Part shown: one piece after another, positions 1 to 7,947 of the stretch
How positions within the stretch are numbered: the stretch's first letter is position 1
Layout of the letters: each line of letters starts with the position of its first letter
Assembly (NCBI GenBank): GCA_002482775.1
Contig: DLGQ01000114.1
Span: 1-13,473, forward strand
Length of the DNA stretch: 13,473 nucleotides
Direction: 5' to 3'
Origin: Flavobacteriales bacterium UBA7690
Lineage (GTDB): Bacteria; Bacteroidota; Bacteroidia; Flavobacteriales_F; PHOS-HE28
Position numbers and translations under genes: made by a program
The notes under the pieces: model-generated
Seen by the model: the letters and a program-made list of their open reading frames with translations, nothing else
The model's database searches: none
Told to the model about the DNA's origin: nothing

Positions 1-26
1 AAAGCCGCCATCGATTGGCAATTGCC

Positions 27-1745
27 ATGAACCGGGTGGCGCTGATCAGATGTCTAACGGCGGGGCTGTTGTTGGCTTCTCCCTTCCTCGCGTCCGCGCA
101 GCGCCATGTGATCGTGCTCCAGGCGGATAGCGCCTTGCCGAAGAAATGGATGCGGCCCATACCGGTGGCTTCAGTAGCGCTCGTGCCCAACGTGGTGAAC
201 GAACAGATCGCCTTCCTGCAAAGCAGGGGTTACCTGGAAGCCGCCTGCGACACCTGTTACGCGGTGGGCGATACCAGCACGTGCCCTATCGCTGTGGGCC
301 GCAGTTATCGGTGGGCGAAACTTTCCGCGAGCGGCGTTCCTGCCGAGATCGCGAGCGAAGCCGGCTTCCGCGAGAAGCTCTACACAGACACCCCGATCGA
401 TGCGCGCAAGGTGGGCAACCTGATGGAAACGCTCTTGCAGAACAGCGAGAACAACGGCCATCCCTTCGCGCAGGTGTGGCTGGACAGTTTGCGGCCGGAA
501 GGTGATGGTCTTTCCGCCGTGGTGCGGTTGGATCAGGGGCGGCTGGTGCGGTATGATAGTGTGGTGGTCCGTGGTACGGTGCGCACCTCCACGCGTTACC
601 TGCAGGCGAGCATCGGTATCAAACCGGGCGACCTCTACAACGAAGTGCTCCTCGCCTCGGTGGAACGGAGGTTGAAAGAGCTTCCGTTCGTGACACAGAA
701 GCAACGGCCCTACGTGCAGTTCACACCGGAGAGCACCAAGCTCTACCTCTTCCTGGAGGCGAAGAAAGCAAGTTCCATCAATGGTATCCTGGGCCTGCAA
801 CCCGATGAGGTGACCGGCAAGGTGAACCTGACCGGCGACCTGGACCTTCGCTTGCGCAATGCATTGCGTCGGGGCGAAGCCATTGAATTGAACTGGCGCC
901 GGTTGCAGAACGCCACACAGGACCTGAAGGTACACGCCAACCTCCCGTTCGCGTTCAATACGCCGTTCGGTCTGGATGCTTCGCTGAAACTCTTCAAGCG
1001 CGACACCACCTTTCTGGAAGTGACCTCCCGCGCGGGCTTGGAATACTTGATGACCCAGGGCGACAAGGTGACCTTGTTCCTCAACAGCAAGAGCAGCGAT
1101 CGGCTGGGATCGAACATCATCCTGCAACCCGGGCTCGCCGATGTCACCTTGATCAGTTACGGCCTTGGGCTCACGCGCCAACGGTTCGATTACCGGTTGA
1201 ATCCACGCCGGGGGCATTCGCTACAGATCGAAGGCAGTGCCGGGCGCAAGCGCACTTCGCAAGCGGTGTTCGGCGCGTTGGAAGTAGCTCCGGAGATCAG
1301 TACCGTGCAGTTGGAGATGATCGGCACGGCCGTGGGGCATGTCGCCTTCGGGAAGCGCAGCACCGTCCGGTTCTCCGCACAAGGGGGCCGCATGGAGAAC
1401 GACGACCTCTACCTGAACGAACTCTACCGCATGGGCGGCCTCAAGACCTTGCGCGGGGTGGATGAAGCCTCCATCTTCTGCTCCTCCTACCTGATCGGCA
1501 CCATCGAATACCGCTTCGTCTTCGAGGAGAACTCCAACTTCTTCGCCTTCATGGACCAAGCCTGGTGGGAACGTACCATTCAAGGTGAATTCGCTACCGA
1601 TACGCCGATGGGTTTCGGCGCTGGCACAACCTTCGAAACAAAGGCCGGGCTCTTCAGCCTTACTTACGCGCTGGGTCAACAATTCGACAATCCCGTGGTG
1701 CTGCGCGGTGGCAAAGTCCACTTCGGGTTCATAAGCTTGTTCTAG
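27..1745 (+). CDS. TamA/BamA-family outer-membrane beta-barrel protein with POTRA domains
   Basis: Omp85-superfamily protein of 572 aa, expected in the outer membrane, where such proteins insert or translocate other proteins. Seen: a signal peptide (hydrophobic core TAGLLLASPFLASA, then Q). Two or more POTRA-like segments follow at about residues 50-245; one contains the GHPFAQV stretch and another VRYDSVVVRGTVRTS. The rest is a C-terminal 'surface antigen' barrel. The barrel carries the conserved RG of the L6-loop motif (GGLKTLRGVDEA, R476-G477) and ends in an aromatic beta-signal (VHFGFISLF). Three cysteines lie close together in the first POTRA-like segment (C74, C77, C86). The frame is open to the left window edge and a TTG lies at 15. 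I chose ATG 27 because the signal peptide begins directly there. The family is secure. Whether it acts as TamA, BamA or another paralogue is not resolved; at this length it is shorter than a five-POTRA BamA. Confidence 0.85.
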   Translation: MNRVALIRCLTAGLLLASPFLASAQRHVIVLQADSALPKKWMRPIPVASVALVPNVVNEQIAFLQSRGYLEAACDTCYAVGDTSTCPIAVGRSYRWAKLSASGVPAEIASEAGFREKLYTDTPIDARKVGNLMETLLQNSENNGHPFAQVWLDSLRPEGDGLSAVVRLDQGRLVRYDSVVVRGTVRTSTRYLQASIGIKPGDLYNEVLLASVERRLKELPFVTQKQRPYVQFTPESTKLYLFLEAKKASSINGILGLQPDEVTGKVNLTGDLDLRLRNALRRGEAIELNWRRLQNATQDLKVHANLPFAFNTPFGLDASLKLFKRDTTFLEVTSRAGLEYLMTQGDKVTLFLNSKSSDRLGSNIILQPGLADVTLISYGLGLTRQRFDYRLNPRRGHSLQIEGSAGRKRTSQAVFGALEVAPEISTVQLEMIGTAVGHVAFGKRSTVRFSAQGGRMENDDLYLNELYRMGGLKTLRGVDEASIFCSSYLIGTIEYRFVFEENSNFFAFMDQAWWERTIQGEFATDTPMGFGAGTTFETKAGLFSLTYALGQQFDNPVVLRGGKVHFGFISLF

Positions 1746-1806
1746 GAATTCGGCGGAACTCTCCTTTCACGCGGATCATCACCTCAACAAAAGACCAGCG
1801 CCGGTC

Positions 1807-2433
1807 ATGGCCTTCAGGAGAACACACATCGTAGTCATCATCACCTTCGCACTGCTCTGCCACGGCACACTCAGTGCTCAGGTGGTGCACCAACAAGGCA
1901 TCATCGATCTGTGCTTGGATTATCTGGCCTCGCGCTATCCAACAAAACAGTTCAACGGCGACCTGCTCTACGTTTCCGTACACCGCCAGGCCTTGTTCCA
2001 TGTGCGCGATGGGCGCCTGTTGAAGCGCTATCCGGTAGCGACGGCCAAAGCCGGCGTAGGTAGTGAGGATGGCAGCTACCGAACCCCAGTCGGCCTGCAC
2101 CGTGTGCGTGAAAAACACGGGGACGACATACCACCCCTCGGCATCCTGAAAGACCGCGTTTTCACCGGGGAATTCGCAGACCCTGACTTCGCTGGCATCG
2201 ACAAGGACTGGATCACCTCGCGGATCCTGTGGCTAGAAGGCTTGGAACCCGGCCTCAACCAAGGCGGAAGGGTGGACAGCCATGCGCGCTACATCTACAT
2301 CCACGGCACGGCCAACGAGCGCAGCATCGGTACCGCCAGCTCCATGGGTTGCGTCCGTATGCGGAATGATGATGTGATCGCCCTCTACGAGCAAGTGCCT
2401 GTAGGGGCGTTGGTGGTGATCCTGGATAACTGA
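1807..2433 (+). CDS. Secreted L,D-transpeptidase (YkuD domain)
   Basis: Predicted periplasmic L,D-transpeptidase of 208 aa. The family forms 3-3 peptidoglycan cross-links or attaches proteins to peptidoglycan through a catalytic cysteine. Seen: a signal peptide ending LSAQ (about residues 1-24). The start of the YkuD fold follows (LLYVSVHRQALFHVRDGR, about 53-70), then the DGSYRTPVGLHRV stretch (88-100). The catalytic motif is HGT at 166-168 followed by SSMGCVRM (179-185), with C182 as nucleophile and R184 next to it. All key residues are present, so it should be active. ATG 1807 is the start that gives the signal peptide. The 61-base gap after the barrel gene allows co-transcription but does not prove it. 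No LysM or peptidoglycan-binding domain is visible, so it is a minimal single-domain enzyme. The exact substrate is unknown. Confidence 0.9.
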   Translation: MAFRRTHIVVIITFALLCHGTLSAQVVHQQGIIDLCLDYLASRYPTKQFNGDLLYVSVHRQALFHVRDGRLLKRYPVATAKAGVGSEDGSYRTPVGLHRVREKHGDDIPPLGILKDRVFTGEFADPDFAGIDKDWITSRILWLEGLEPGLNQGGRVDSHARYIYIHGTANERSIGTASSMGCVRMRNDDVIALYEQVPVGALVVILDN

Positions 2434-2495
2434 GGCATTTGCGCACTGAACTGATCTGCGTTACAGCGCAGCCGGTCAAGCTATTCGACGAATCG

Positions 2496-2527
2496 TTTGG
2501 TTCACCGTTGCAGCCCACCTAGCTTAG
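2496..2527 (+). promoter_or_regulatory. Bacteroidota-type promoter (TTTG, 20 bp, TAGCTTAG)
   Basis: TTTG at 2496-2499 is followed after 20 bases by TAGCTTAG at 2520-2527. This matches the Bacteroidota vegetative consensus (TTG near -33, TAnnTTTG near -7, separated by about 17-23) with one mismatch in the -7 element. Transcription would start near 2532, about 18 bases before ATG 2550. The TTG that opens the long reading frame (2497) lies inside the -33 element, so it would not be on this transcript. Prediction by eye only. Confidence 0.45.
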
Positions 2528-5193
2528 GTACGCCAAAACCACCATCCCCATGCGCCGCACACCTTCCGCCTTCCGCCTTCCGCCTTCCGCTGACCCTGCT
2601 CACGCTCTTCTCCTTGTCGTACGCGATCGCTCAAACCCCGCCGCTGGATCCGCTCCCAAAAGAATTCTTGCCTGGTGTAGGCTACTGGGAGAACCGTGGG
2701 CAGGCATGTGACCTTGATCAATTGCCGTTAGAAGGGGTGCGATTCTATTCCGATGGTGTTCTGCCGAAGACGTGCTTCATGGATGGTGGGCACTTGGGTC
2801 TCGTGCAGGAATACCTCTCACCGGACACGATAAACCCTGACACACTCTATCGTGTGGACATGATTCCCGTGGATGCTGCACCGGTAGTCCCCATCGGCCT
2901 TGAAGCATCAGTGGAGGTGATGCATTTCTACTTCGGCCACACCATGCCTAGTGGCGTTGAGAACATGCACCGCTACCGGTACGTGGTATACCCTGAGCTA
3001 TGGCCTGGTATAACCATGTGGGTCTATGCTGATGGCCACAAACAGCGCATCGCCTTTGCCTGCGCTCCGGGCAGCGATCCCAATAGGATCAAGTTCAAAT
3101 ACGTGGGCCAACAAGTGGCCTTCCTTGATGGCGAGGGCAATACCTTGCTGGATGCGAATGGTGGTGAACTGATGATGCCATCTCCGCTGATCTACAAAGT
3201 GGTTGGCAACACGGCTATCAATTTACCTGAACAGGCCCCAGCAACCTTGGAAGATGTAGCTGATGTGGCCGGGGAAGAAGCCGTGGAATACGCCGTGCCC
3301 GACGTGGTGACCGACCCTACGAAGCCGACCGTACTGCTCTTTAGTGAAGAGAACCTGGACATGGAACGCGGCATGGGAGGTGGTAGTGACCTGTGCTGGA
3401 GCACCTACTACGGCGGCAACAGACAGGAATGGGTGAAAACAAGTGCCAAGGATTGGAAGAACAACTACTACGTTGTCGGCTGGACCAAATCTGAACCATT
3501 CACCTTCCCCGGCGGGCCGGGTGGACCGACCGTCTACCTATCCGGAACCTATTATGGTACGATAAGCCAGTTCAACTATGAAGAACGGCTCAATTGGACA
3601 AGCATGCTCGGCGGCGGACTGAACGTGCTCACCTATCCCGAAGCAATCGCCGTTAAGAACTACAGTTCGCCCGAAGTCTATATCGGGGGCAATCTCTGGA
3701 ACAATGTGCCCAATCTGTTCACGTTCTTACCTCTTGGTTCGTCGGCCTATTTTGACAATTCACCCAATACGTCAGGGACAAATAGTTTCATCTGCAAGTT
3801 CAACGAGATCGGTCAACTACGCTGGAGCACGTATTGGGGTGACAAGACGCGCATCCACGGTATGGACATCTCCGATCGGCGACTAGTGATAACCGGTCAC
3901 ACAATGGCCTCGCTACCCACGCCGATTATACCAGCGCCTACTAGTGCAACCAGCTGGCCTCCACAACCAACCATGACGACCACGGGTGATGCCTATGTCT
4001 ATGGGTTCGATGCTCTGGACCGCACCCAATGGCGCTGTTACCTAGGCGGTAGTTCAGCGGAGATCGGGTATCATCTCAAAGTACGCGGTAGTGATATCTA
4101 TGTATTGGGAAGTACCACGAGCTCGAATTTCCCCACCTTGATCCAACCGGGCGCTTTCAACGATAACACATACGCCGGTGGCGGAGACCTGTTCCTAGCG
4201 CGTTTCAACAACCAATACATGTGCCGCTGGAGCACCTATTTTGGAGGTGCAGGAGCCGAAACCGTCCCCTTTGATAATCTAGCCGTTAGTCCGCTGAATG
4301 GTGATGTGTATCTCGTTGGCACGTTGAACGACCCCGCCCTCCCTTCCACTGGATTCCCGTTGCAACCGCACGCCAATGGTCTCGCTTATTTCGATGGCAC
4401 GCTCGGCCCCGGCAGGAACGGATTCATCGCCCATTTCAACGGCGTTAACAATGCACTGAAATGGTGTACGTACTTCGGCAACTATGACTACGAGCACCAC
4501 CTCAAGGCTGTAACGGTGGACGAGAGCGGCCTCGTTTACATCGCTGGCGAGACCGCAAGTACCAACTTGCCTATCACCACCAGCACGATGTTCTTCTGGA
4601 ACCAGCCCACCATAACACCCAATGATGGCTTGGACAACGACGGCTTCCTCGCCATGTTCAAACCGGTAGATGATGTAATGGAATGGTGTACCTACTTCGG
4701 TGGTAATGCCGGAAGCCTGCCAGAGCGCATACACACCTTGGTGGCTAAGGAAGGTGCCCTTTTCGCGGCGGGCGTAACCTCCAAGTATACAAACCTGGCC
4801 TCCTACTTCCCGCTGCAATACAACGGGATATTTGGTAGTTTTTACGTCGATTACTTCGGCGATCTGGCTAGCCCTACCTACGATGGCTTCCTCACCAAAT
4901 TCTGCACGCCATGGTCTGGCATGGTCGCGGGTGGCGAGAAATCACTTGAACCAACGGATGCACAAGACGTGCCTTTCGACGTGTGGTGGACCGATGGGAA
5001 CCTGAATATACAAGGCCTGAGCGATGGTGGGTTGGTGCAGTGCTACTCGACTGATGGACGATTGGTTAAGGTGGACTACTTGCAGCCTGGGCATTTAGCC
5101 GGTTTACAAGTGTTAGGGTTAGGAAATTTGCCCCCCGGGATCTATGTACTTGTTGCTGCTTCTGGTGAACGCAGCAAGTTCTTGGTGCCATGA
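2497..5193 (+). CDS. T9SS-sorted secreted protein, DUF7948-like N-terminus plus SBBP-type beta-propeller repeats
   Basis: Predicted cell-surface or secreted protein, 898 codons counted from TTG 2497. Seen: a hydrophobic signal core ending SYAIAQ (about 32-46), then an N-terminal region with the ENRGQ motif (65-69) typical of DUF7948/SBBP proteins. About seven units follow, each marked by a W-S/C-T-Y-F/Y-GG-like motif near residues 300, 366, 443, 510, 576, 654 and 728; spacing is 66-78 aa, consistent with propeller blades. The C-terminal T9SS type A sorting domain (about 815-898) contains YSTDGRLVK and LPPGIYVLV. Binding partner or substrate is unknown. The start is a problem. The only in-frame start before the signal core is TTG 2497, which gives an unusual proline/cysteine-rich leader. 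The plausible ATG (2550) is out of frame across a 7-bp tandem repeat, so as assembled the gene may be switched off or frameshifted. The next in-frame ATG (2779) would lose the signal peptide. Confidence 0.8.
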   Translation: MVHRCSPPSLGTPKPPSPCAAHLPPSAFRLPLTLLTLFSLSYAIAQTPPLDPLPKEFLPGVGYWENRGQACDLDQLPLEGVRFYSDGVLPKTCFMDGGHLGLVQEYLSPDTINPDTLYRVDMIPVDAAPVVPIGLEASVEVMHFYFGHTMPSGVENMHRYRYVVYPELWPGITMWVYADGHKQRIAFACAPGSDPNRIKFKYVGQQVAFLDGEGNTLLDANGGELMMPSPLIYKVVGNTAINLPEQAPATLEDVADVAGEEAVEYAVPDVVTDPTKPTVLLFSEENLDMERGMGGGSDLCWSTYYGGNRQEWVKTSAKDWKNNYYVVGWTKSEPFTFPGGPGGPTVYLSGTYYGTISQFNYEERLNWTSMLGGGLNVLTYPEAIAVKNYSSPEVYIGGNLWNNVPNLFTFLPLGSSAYFDNSPNTSGTNSFICKFNEIGQLRWSTYWGDKTRIHGMDISDRRLVITGHTMASLPTPIIPAPTSATSWPPQPTMTTTGDAYVYGFDALDRTQWRCYLGGSSAEIGYHLKVRGSDIYVLGSTTSSNFPTLIQPGAFNDNTYAGGGDLFLARFNNQYMCRWSTYFGGAGAETVPFDNLAVSPLNGDVYLVGTLNDPALPSTGFPLQPHANGLAYFDGTLGPGRNGFIAHFNGVNNALKWCTYFGNYDYEHHLKAVTVDESGLVYIAGETASTNLPITTSTMFFWNQPTITPNDGLDNDGFLAMFKPVDDVMEWCTYFGGNAGSLPERIHTLVAKEGALFAAGVTSKYTNLASYFPLQYNGIFGSFYVDYFGDLASPTYDGFLTKFCTPWSGMVAGGEKSLEPTDAQDVPFDVWWTDGNLNIQGLSDGGLVQCYSTDGRLVKVDYLQPGHLAGLQVLGLGNLPPGIYVLVAASGERSKFLVP
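2562..2589 (+). repeat. Heptanucleotide tandem repeat (CCTTCCG)x4 in signal-peptide region
   Basis: Four perfect head-to-tail copies of CCTTCCG occupy 2562-2568, 2569-2575, 2576-2582 and 2583-2589. They lie 12 bases after the A of ATG 2550 and just before the codons for the hydrophobic signal core. A 7-base unit is not a multiple of three, so each gain or loss shifts the frame. With four copies ATG 2550 reads into TGA at 2709-2711 after 53 codons. With three (or six) copies it enters the long downstream frame. The repeat and frame arithmetic are seen directly; slippage is inferred. Confidence 0.95.
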
Positions 5194-6542
5194 GGACGCT
5201 GTTCGGCGTAATTGGCCTAACGCTTTTACTTCCCAGCACGGCGCAGTACTGGTCAGACGCAGGTGTCGTGATCGATGCGTTCGGAGAAATAGGTCGATTC
5301 CATTTCGACGCAGTAAACAACAAACTCTACAGCACGGGTTCTTGGATCCAGGATCAAGGCCAACCAGGTCAATCCCTTCGCTACGTGATGAAGGACGAAA
5401 CCGGCTGGTCGCTTTCCGTCCCTGTGGACAATCTCATCTACACCGTGGCCAACTACCGTGACACGCTCTACATGGGTGGTGACTTCATTGGGGTGGGTGG
5501 TGAATTCATGTACTACGCCGCCCGCCGGGTGAATGACGTGTGGGAAAGCTGCGGCAACTTCAACAATGCTGTCCGGCGCTTCGAGGTGATCGATGATGAG
5601 CTCTATGTGATCGGTGCGTTCACCACCATCAACAGCTCGCCCTGCCAAGGCGTGGCCAAGTGGGCGGGCAATGGTTGGGAATGCGTGGGCGATCTGAACG
5701 CTAGTTTCTGCCTACCCGTGGACATCACGAGCTATCAAGGTCGGTTGGTCATCAGTGGCACGCTCTACTTCGATGAGGCTCAGTACGCCCACGTGATGCA
5801 ATACGTGGATGGCGAGTGGATACCTGTGGGGCCTTACGGCATCTTAGGCGGCTTAAGTGGTGGTGGCCAATTGCAGGTGTACCAAGACGAGCTTTACGTA
5901 GGCGGCTTAATTCCTTTGAACGCGGGCAACGCCGGGTTCTGTCTCCAAAAATGGAATGGTACGGCTTGGAGCCAGGTGGGCGAAGGCCTTCAAGACGAAA
6001 CAGGTGGTACGGGGCAGACCATCAAAGTGAAAGACCTGCTTGTCCACGACGGCAAACTCTTCGTGTGCGGCGGCTTTACCTACGCAGGGCATGAATACGC
6101 GCCACGCATCGCCACTTGGGACGGGGTGGAATGGTGTTCCGTTGGCGGCGATTTCGGCGACAACGAGGTAACGGCCATGGCCTTCTACAACGATACGCTC
6201 TACATCGGGTGCGGCCTTGATGCGGTGGTGGATGGCCAGCAGATCGTGGGGATCGCCCAATTCGTTGCACCGGAATTCGAGAACCACTGTAGCGGCGATG
6301 TTTCCGTGGCTGCGATCGGCGAACATGCAACCGCCCGCTTACAAGCACTGGGCGGCGGGCGCTTCCGAGTGGATGGCACCATGCCGAACGGGATGGTCAC
6401 GTTCTTGGATGCACTCGGGCGCGTGACAGCGAACCATGCATACCGTGGCGAGGAGGTGTTCGAGGTAGCCGGTCTTCCATCAGGTATCTACTTCGTGCTC
6501 TTGCCCGATGGATCGAAACTACGATCCGCGAGCCTCGAATAG
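5190..6542 (+). CDS. T9SS-sorted secreted protein with seven propeller-like LYxGG units
   Basis: Predicted surface or secreted protein of 450 aa; function unknown. Seen: a signal peptide (MRTLFGVIGLTLLLPSTAQ), then about seven units marked by a hydrophobic D/x-x-L-Y/F-x-x-G motif near residues 46, 93, 138, 186, 235, 290 and 337. Several alternate with a W-x-x-VG stretch (for example KWAGNGWECVG and TWDGVEWCSVGG). The pattern suggests a beta-propeller like those of T9SS cargo with Kelch-like or galactose-oxidase-like units. The last 75 residues form a type A sorting domain (GMVTFLDALGRV, LPSGIYFVLLPDG). The start codon overlaps the previous stop as ATGA (5190-5193), so translation is probably coupled to the upstream propeller gene. 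The two products share architecture but little obvious sequence, so this is more a functional pairing than a recent duplication. The family assignment of the repeats is by eye. Confidence 0.8.
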   Translation: MRTLFGVIGLTLLLPSTAQYWSDAGVVIDAFGEIGRFHFDAVNNKLYSTGSWIQDQGQPGQSLRYVMKDETGWSLSVPVDNLIYTVANYRDTLYMGGDFIGVGGEFMYYAARRVNDVWESCGNFNNAVRRFEVIDDELYVIGAFTTINSSPCQGVAKWAGNGWECVGDLNASFCLPVDITSYQGRLVISGTLYFDEAQYAHVMQYVDGEWIPVGPYGILGGLSGGGQLQVYQDELYVGGLIPLNAGNAGFCLQKWNGTAWSQVGEGLQDETGGTGQTIKVKDLLVHDGKLFVCGGFTYAGHEYAPRIATWDGVEWCSVGGDFGDNEVTAMAFYNDTLYIGCGLDAVVDGQQIVGIAQFVAPEFENHCSGDVSVAAIGEHATARLQALGGGRFRVDGTMPNGMVTFLDALGRVTANHAYRGEEVFEVAGLPSGIYFVLLPDGSKLRSASLE

Positions 6543-6604
6543 CTGGCAGTCCGCAACCTGAAGGGCGGTATTCTCCCTTGGTGATGGCCCCATTCCGGCT
6601 GCCG

Positions 6605-6612
6605 TAACTTCG
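6605..6612 (+). promoter_or_regulatory. TAnnTTTG-like -7 element before rmuC
   Basis: TAACTTCG matches the Bacteroidota -7 consensus TAnnTTTG except at one position, and ends six bases before ATG 6619. A TTG lies at 6578-6580 but its 24-base spacing is slightly long, so the -33 partner is uncertain. If used, the message would have almost no leader. Confidence 0.35.
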
Positions 6613-6618
6613 CACCAC

Positions 6619-7947
6619 ATGGATGTGCTCTCACTTCTGTTCGGTCTCCTGGCCGGTCTTATCCTTGGCGCATTCGCCTTCGCGTGGTGGCAACGCAATA
6701 AGGAAAGTGGCATCGTCAGTATGCTGCGCGAACAGCATGTGCAAGAACGCACCGATCTGGAACGGCGCATCGCCGCACACCAACAGGAAGCGAATGAACG
6801 CGCGCGGGAAGCCACGCGGCTGAGCGTCGAATTAGCTGCGGAAGCGCAACGCACGCTGGGCCTGCAGGAGAAACTGGAGAACCAACAAGCCGACTTGGAA
6901 CGCCTACAAGGCCGCCTGACCACCGAGTTCGAAGTGATCGCCAACAAGCTGCTGACCGCTCGTGGAAAGGAATTGAACGAACAACAGCAGGAGAAGCTCA
7001 CCCACATCCTGCAGCCGCTGAACGAACGCATCAGCGAGTTCCAGAAGCAGGTGCGCGAGGCCTACGACAACGAAGGCAAGGAACGGCACCTCCTGAAAAG
7101 CGAAGTGGCCAAGTTGGTGGAACAGAACCAACGCCTGAGCAAGGATGCCGACAACCTCACCAAAGCGTTGAAGGGTGATTCGCAGGCCCAAGGCGCTTGG
7201 GGGGAAATGCTGTTGGAGAAACTGCTGGACGGATCCGGGCTGGTGAAGGGCCAGGAATACAGCATGCAGGAAAGTACCACGCTGGCGGATGGCACTCGCC
7301 TTCGTCCGGATGCGGTGATCTTCCTGCCCGACGGCAAACACCTGATCATCGATTCCAAGGTCTCGCTGCTGCATTACGACCGGTTCGCCGCGAGCACCGA
7401 TGAAGCCGAACGCGAACGGCTCCTGAAACAGCATGTGGAGAGCCTTCGAGCCCACGCGAAAGGCCTTGGTGAAAAGGATTACACCAAAGTGTACGACCTG
7501 CATACGGTGGATTTCGTAATGATGTTCGTGCCCATTGAACCGGCCTTCCTGCTGGCGTTGCGTGAACGTCCGGAGATCTTCCAGGAGGCCTACGACCGCC
7601 AAGTGGTGATGGTGACGCACAGTACGTTGATGGCCACCTTGCGCACCGTACACGGCATCTGGAAGAACGAGCGCATCGCACGCAACCACATCGCCATCGC
7701 CGAGCGTGCCGGTGCCCTGTACGAGAAATTCGTCGGCTTCACGGAAGACCTGGGCCGCATCGGAAAGAGCGTGAAGGATGCCAATGACAGCTACGAAAAA
7801 GCCATCGGCAAATTGAGCGAAGGACCCGGGAATCTCGTTCGCCAAGTAGAGATGTTGAAGGAGCTCGGCGCGAAGACCAACAAAGGCCTGCACCCTAAAT
7901 TGCTGGAACGATCGTTGGAAATACGGAACGAAGACCTGGTAGGATGA
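6619..7947 (+). CDS. rmuC: DNA recombination protein RmuC
   Basis: RmuC-family protein of 442 aa. In E. coli RmuC limits rearrangements at inverted repeats, and the family carries a restriction-endonuclease-like fold; the biochemical role is not firmly settled. Seen: one N-terminal membrane segment (LSLLFGLLAGLILGAFAFAWW, about 4-24), then a long charged coiled coil (about 28-175). The conserved RmuC domain (about 185-425) follows, including QAQGAWGEMLLEKLL, RPDAVIFLPDGKHLIIDSKVSL (from about 229) and VDFVMMFVPIEPAF. The PD...DSK arrangement resembles the nuclease-like active site. Length and domain order are normal for the family. ATG 6619 gives the anchor directly and has a -7-like element just upstream. 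The stop overlaps the start of the following lipoprotein gene by four bases, so the two are co-translated. Nothing is missing or broken. Confidence 0.95.
   Translation: MDVLSLLFGLLAGLILGAFAFAWWQRNKESGIVSMLREQHVQERTDLERRIAAHQQEANERAREATRLSVELAAEAQRTLGLQEKLENQQADLERLQGRLTTEFEVIANKLLTARGKELNEQQQEKLTHILQPLNERISEFQKQVREAYDNEGKERHLLKSEVAKLVEQNQRLSKDADNLTKALKGDSQAQGAWGEMLLEKLLDGSGLVKGQEYSMQESTTLADGTRLRPDAVIFLPDGKHLIIDSKVSLLHYDRFAASTDEAERERLLKQHVESLRAHAKGLGEKDYTKVYDLHTVDFVMMFVPIEPAFLLALRERPEIFQEAYDRQVVMVTHSTLMATLRTVHGIWKNERIARNHIAIAERAGALYEKFVGFTEDLGRIGKSVKDANDSYEKAIGKLSEGPGNLVRQVEMLKELGAKTNKGLHPKLLERSLEIRNEDLVG

Noticed and set aside
171..1217. 348-codon open frame on the minus strand
   Set aside because: It is opposite the barrel gene, which has a signal peptide, POTRA segments and the RG motif. 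The antisense product is His/Gln-rich and unstructured.
2456..2471. 5-bp stem hairpin after the L,D-transpeptidase gene
   Set aside because: The stem CTGCG/CGCAG is short, the loop is six bases and no T-run follows; such hairpins are expected by chance in GC-rich DNA.
6561..6579. AAGGG/CCCTT inverted repeat before rmuC
   Set aside because: Only five paired bases with a nine-base loop and no T-run; too weak to call a terminator.
6904..7893. 329-codon open frame on the minus strand
   Set aside because: It is fully inside rmuC, whose domain motifs are unambiguous, and has no start context or recognisable domain.
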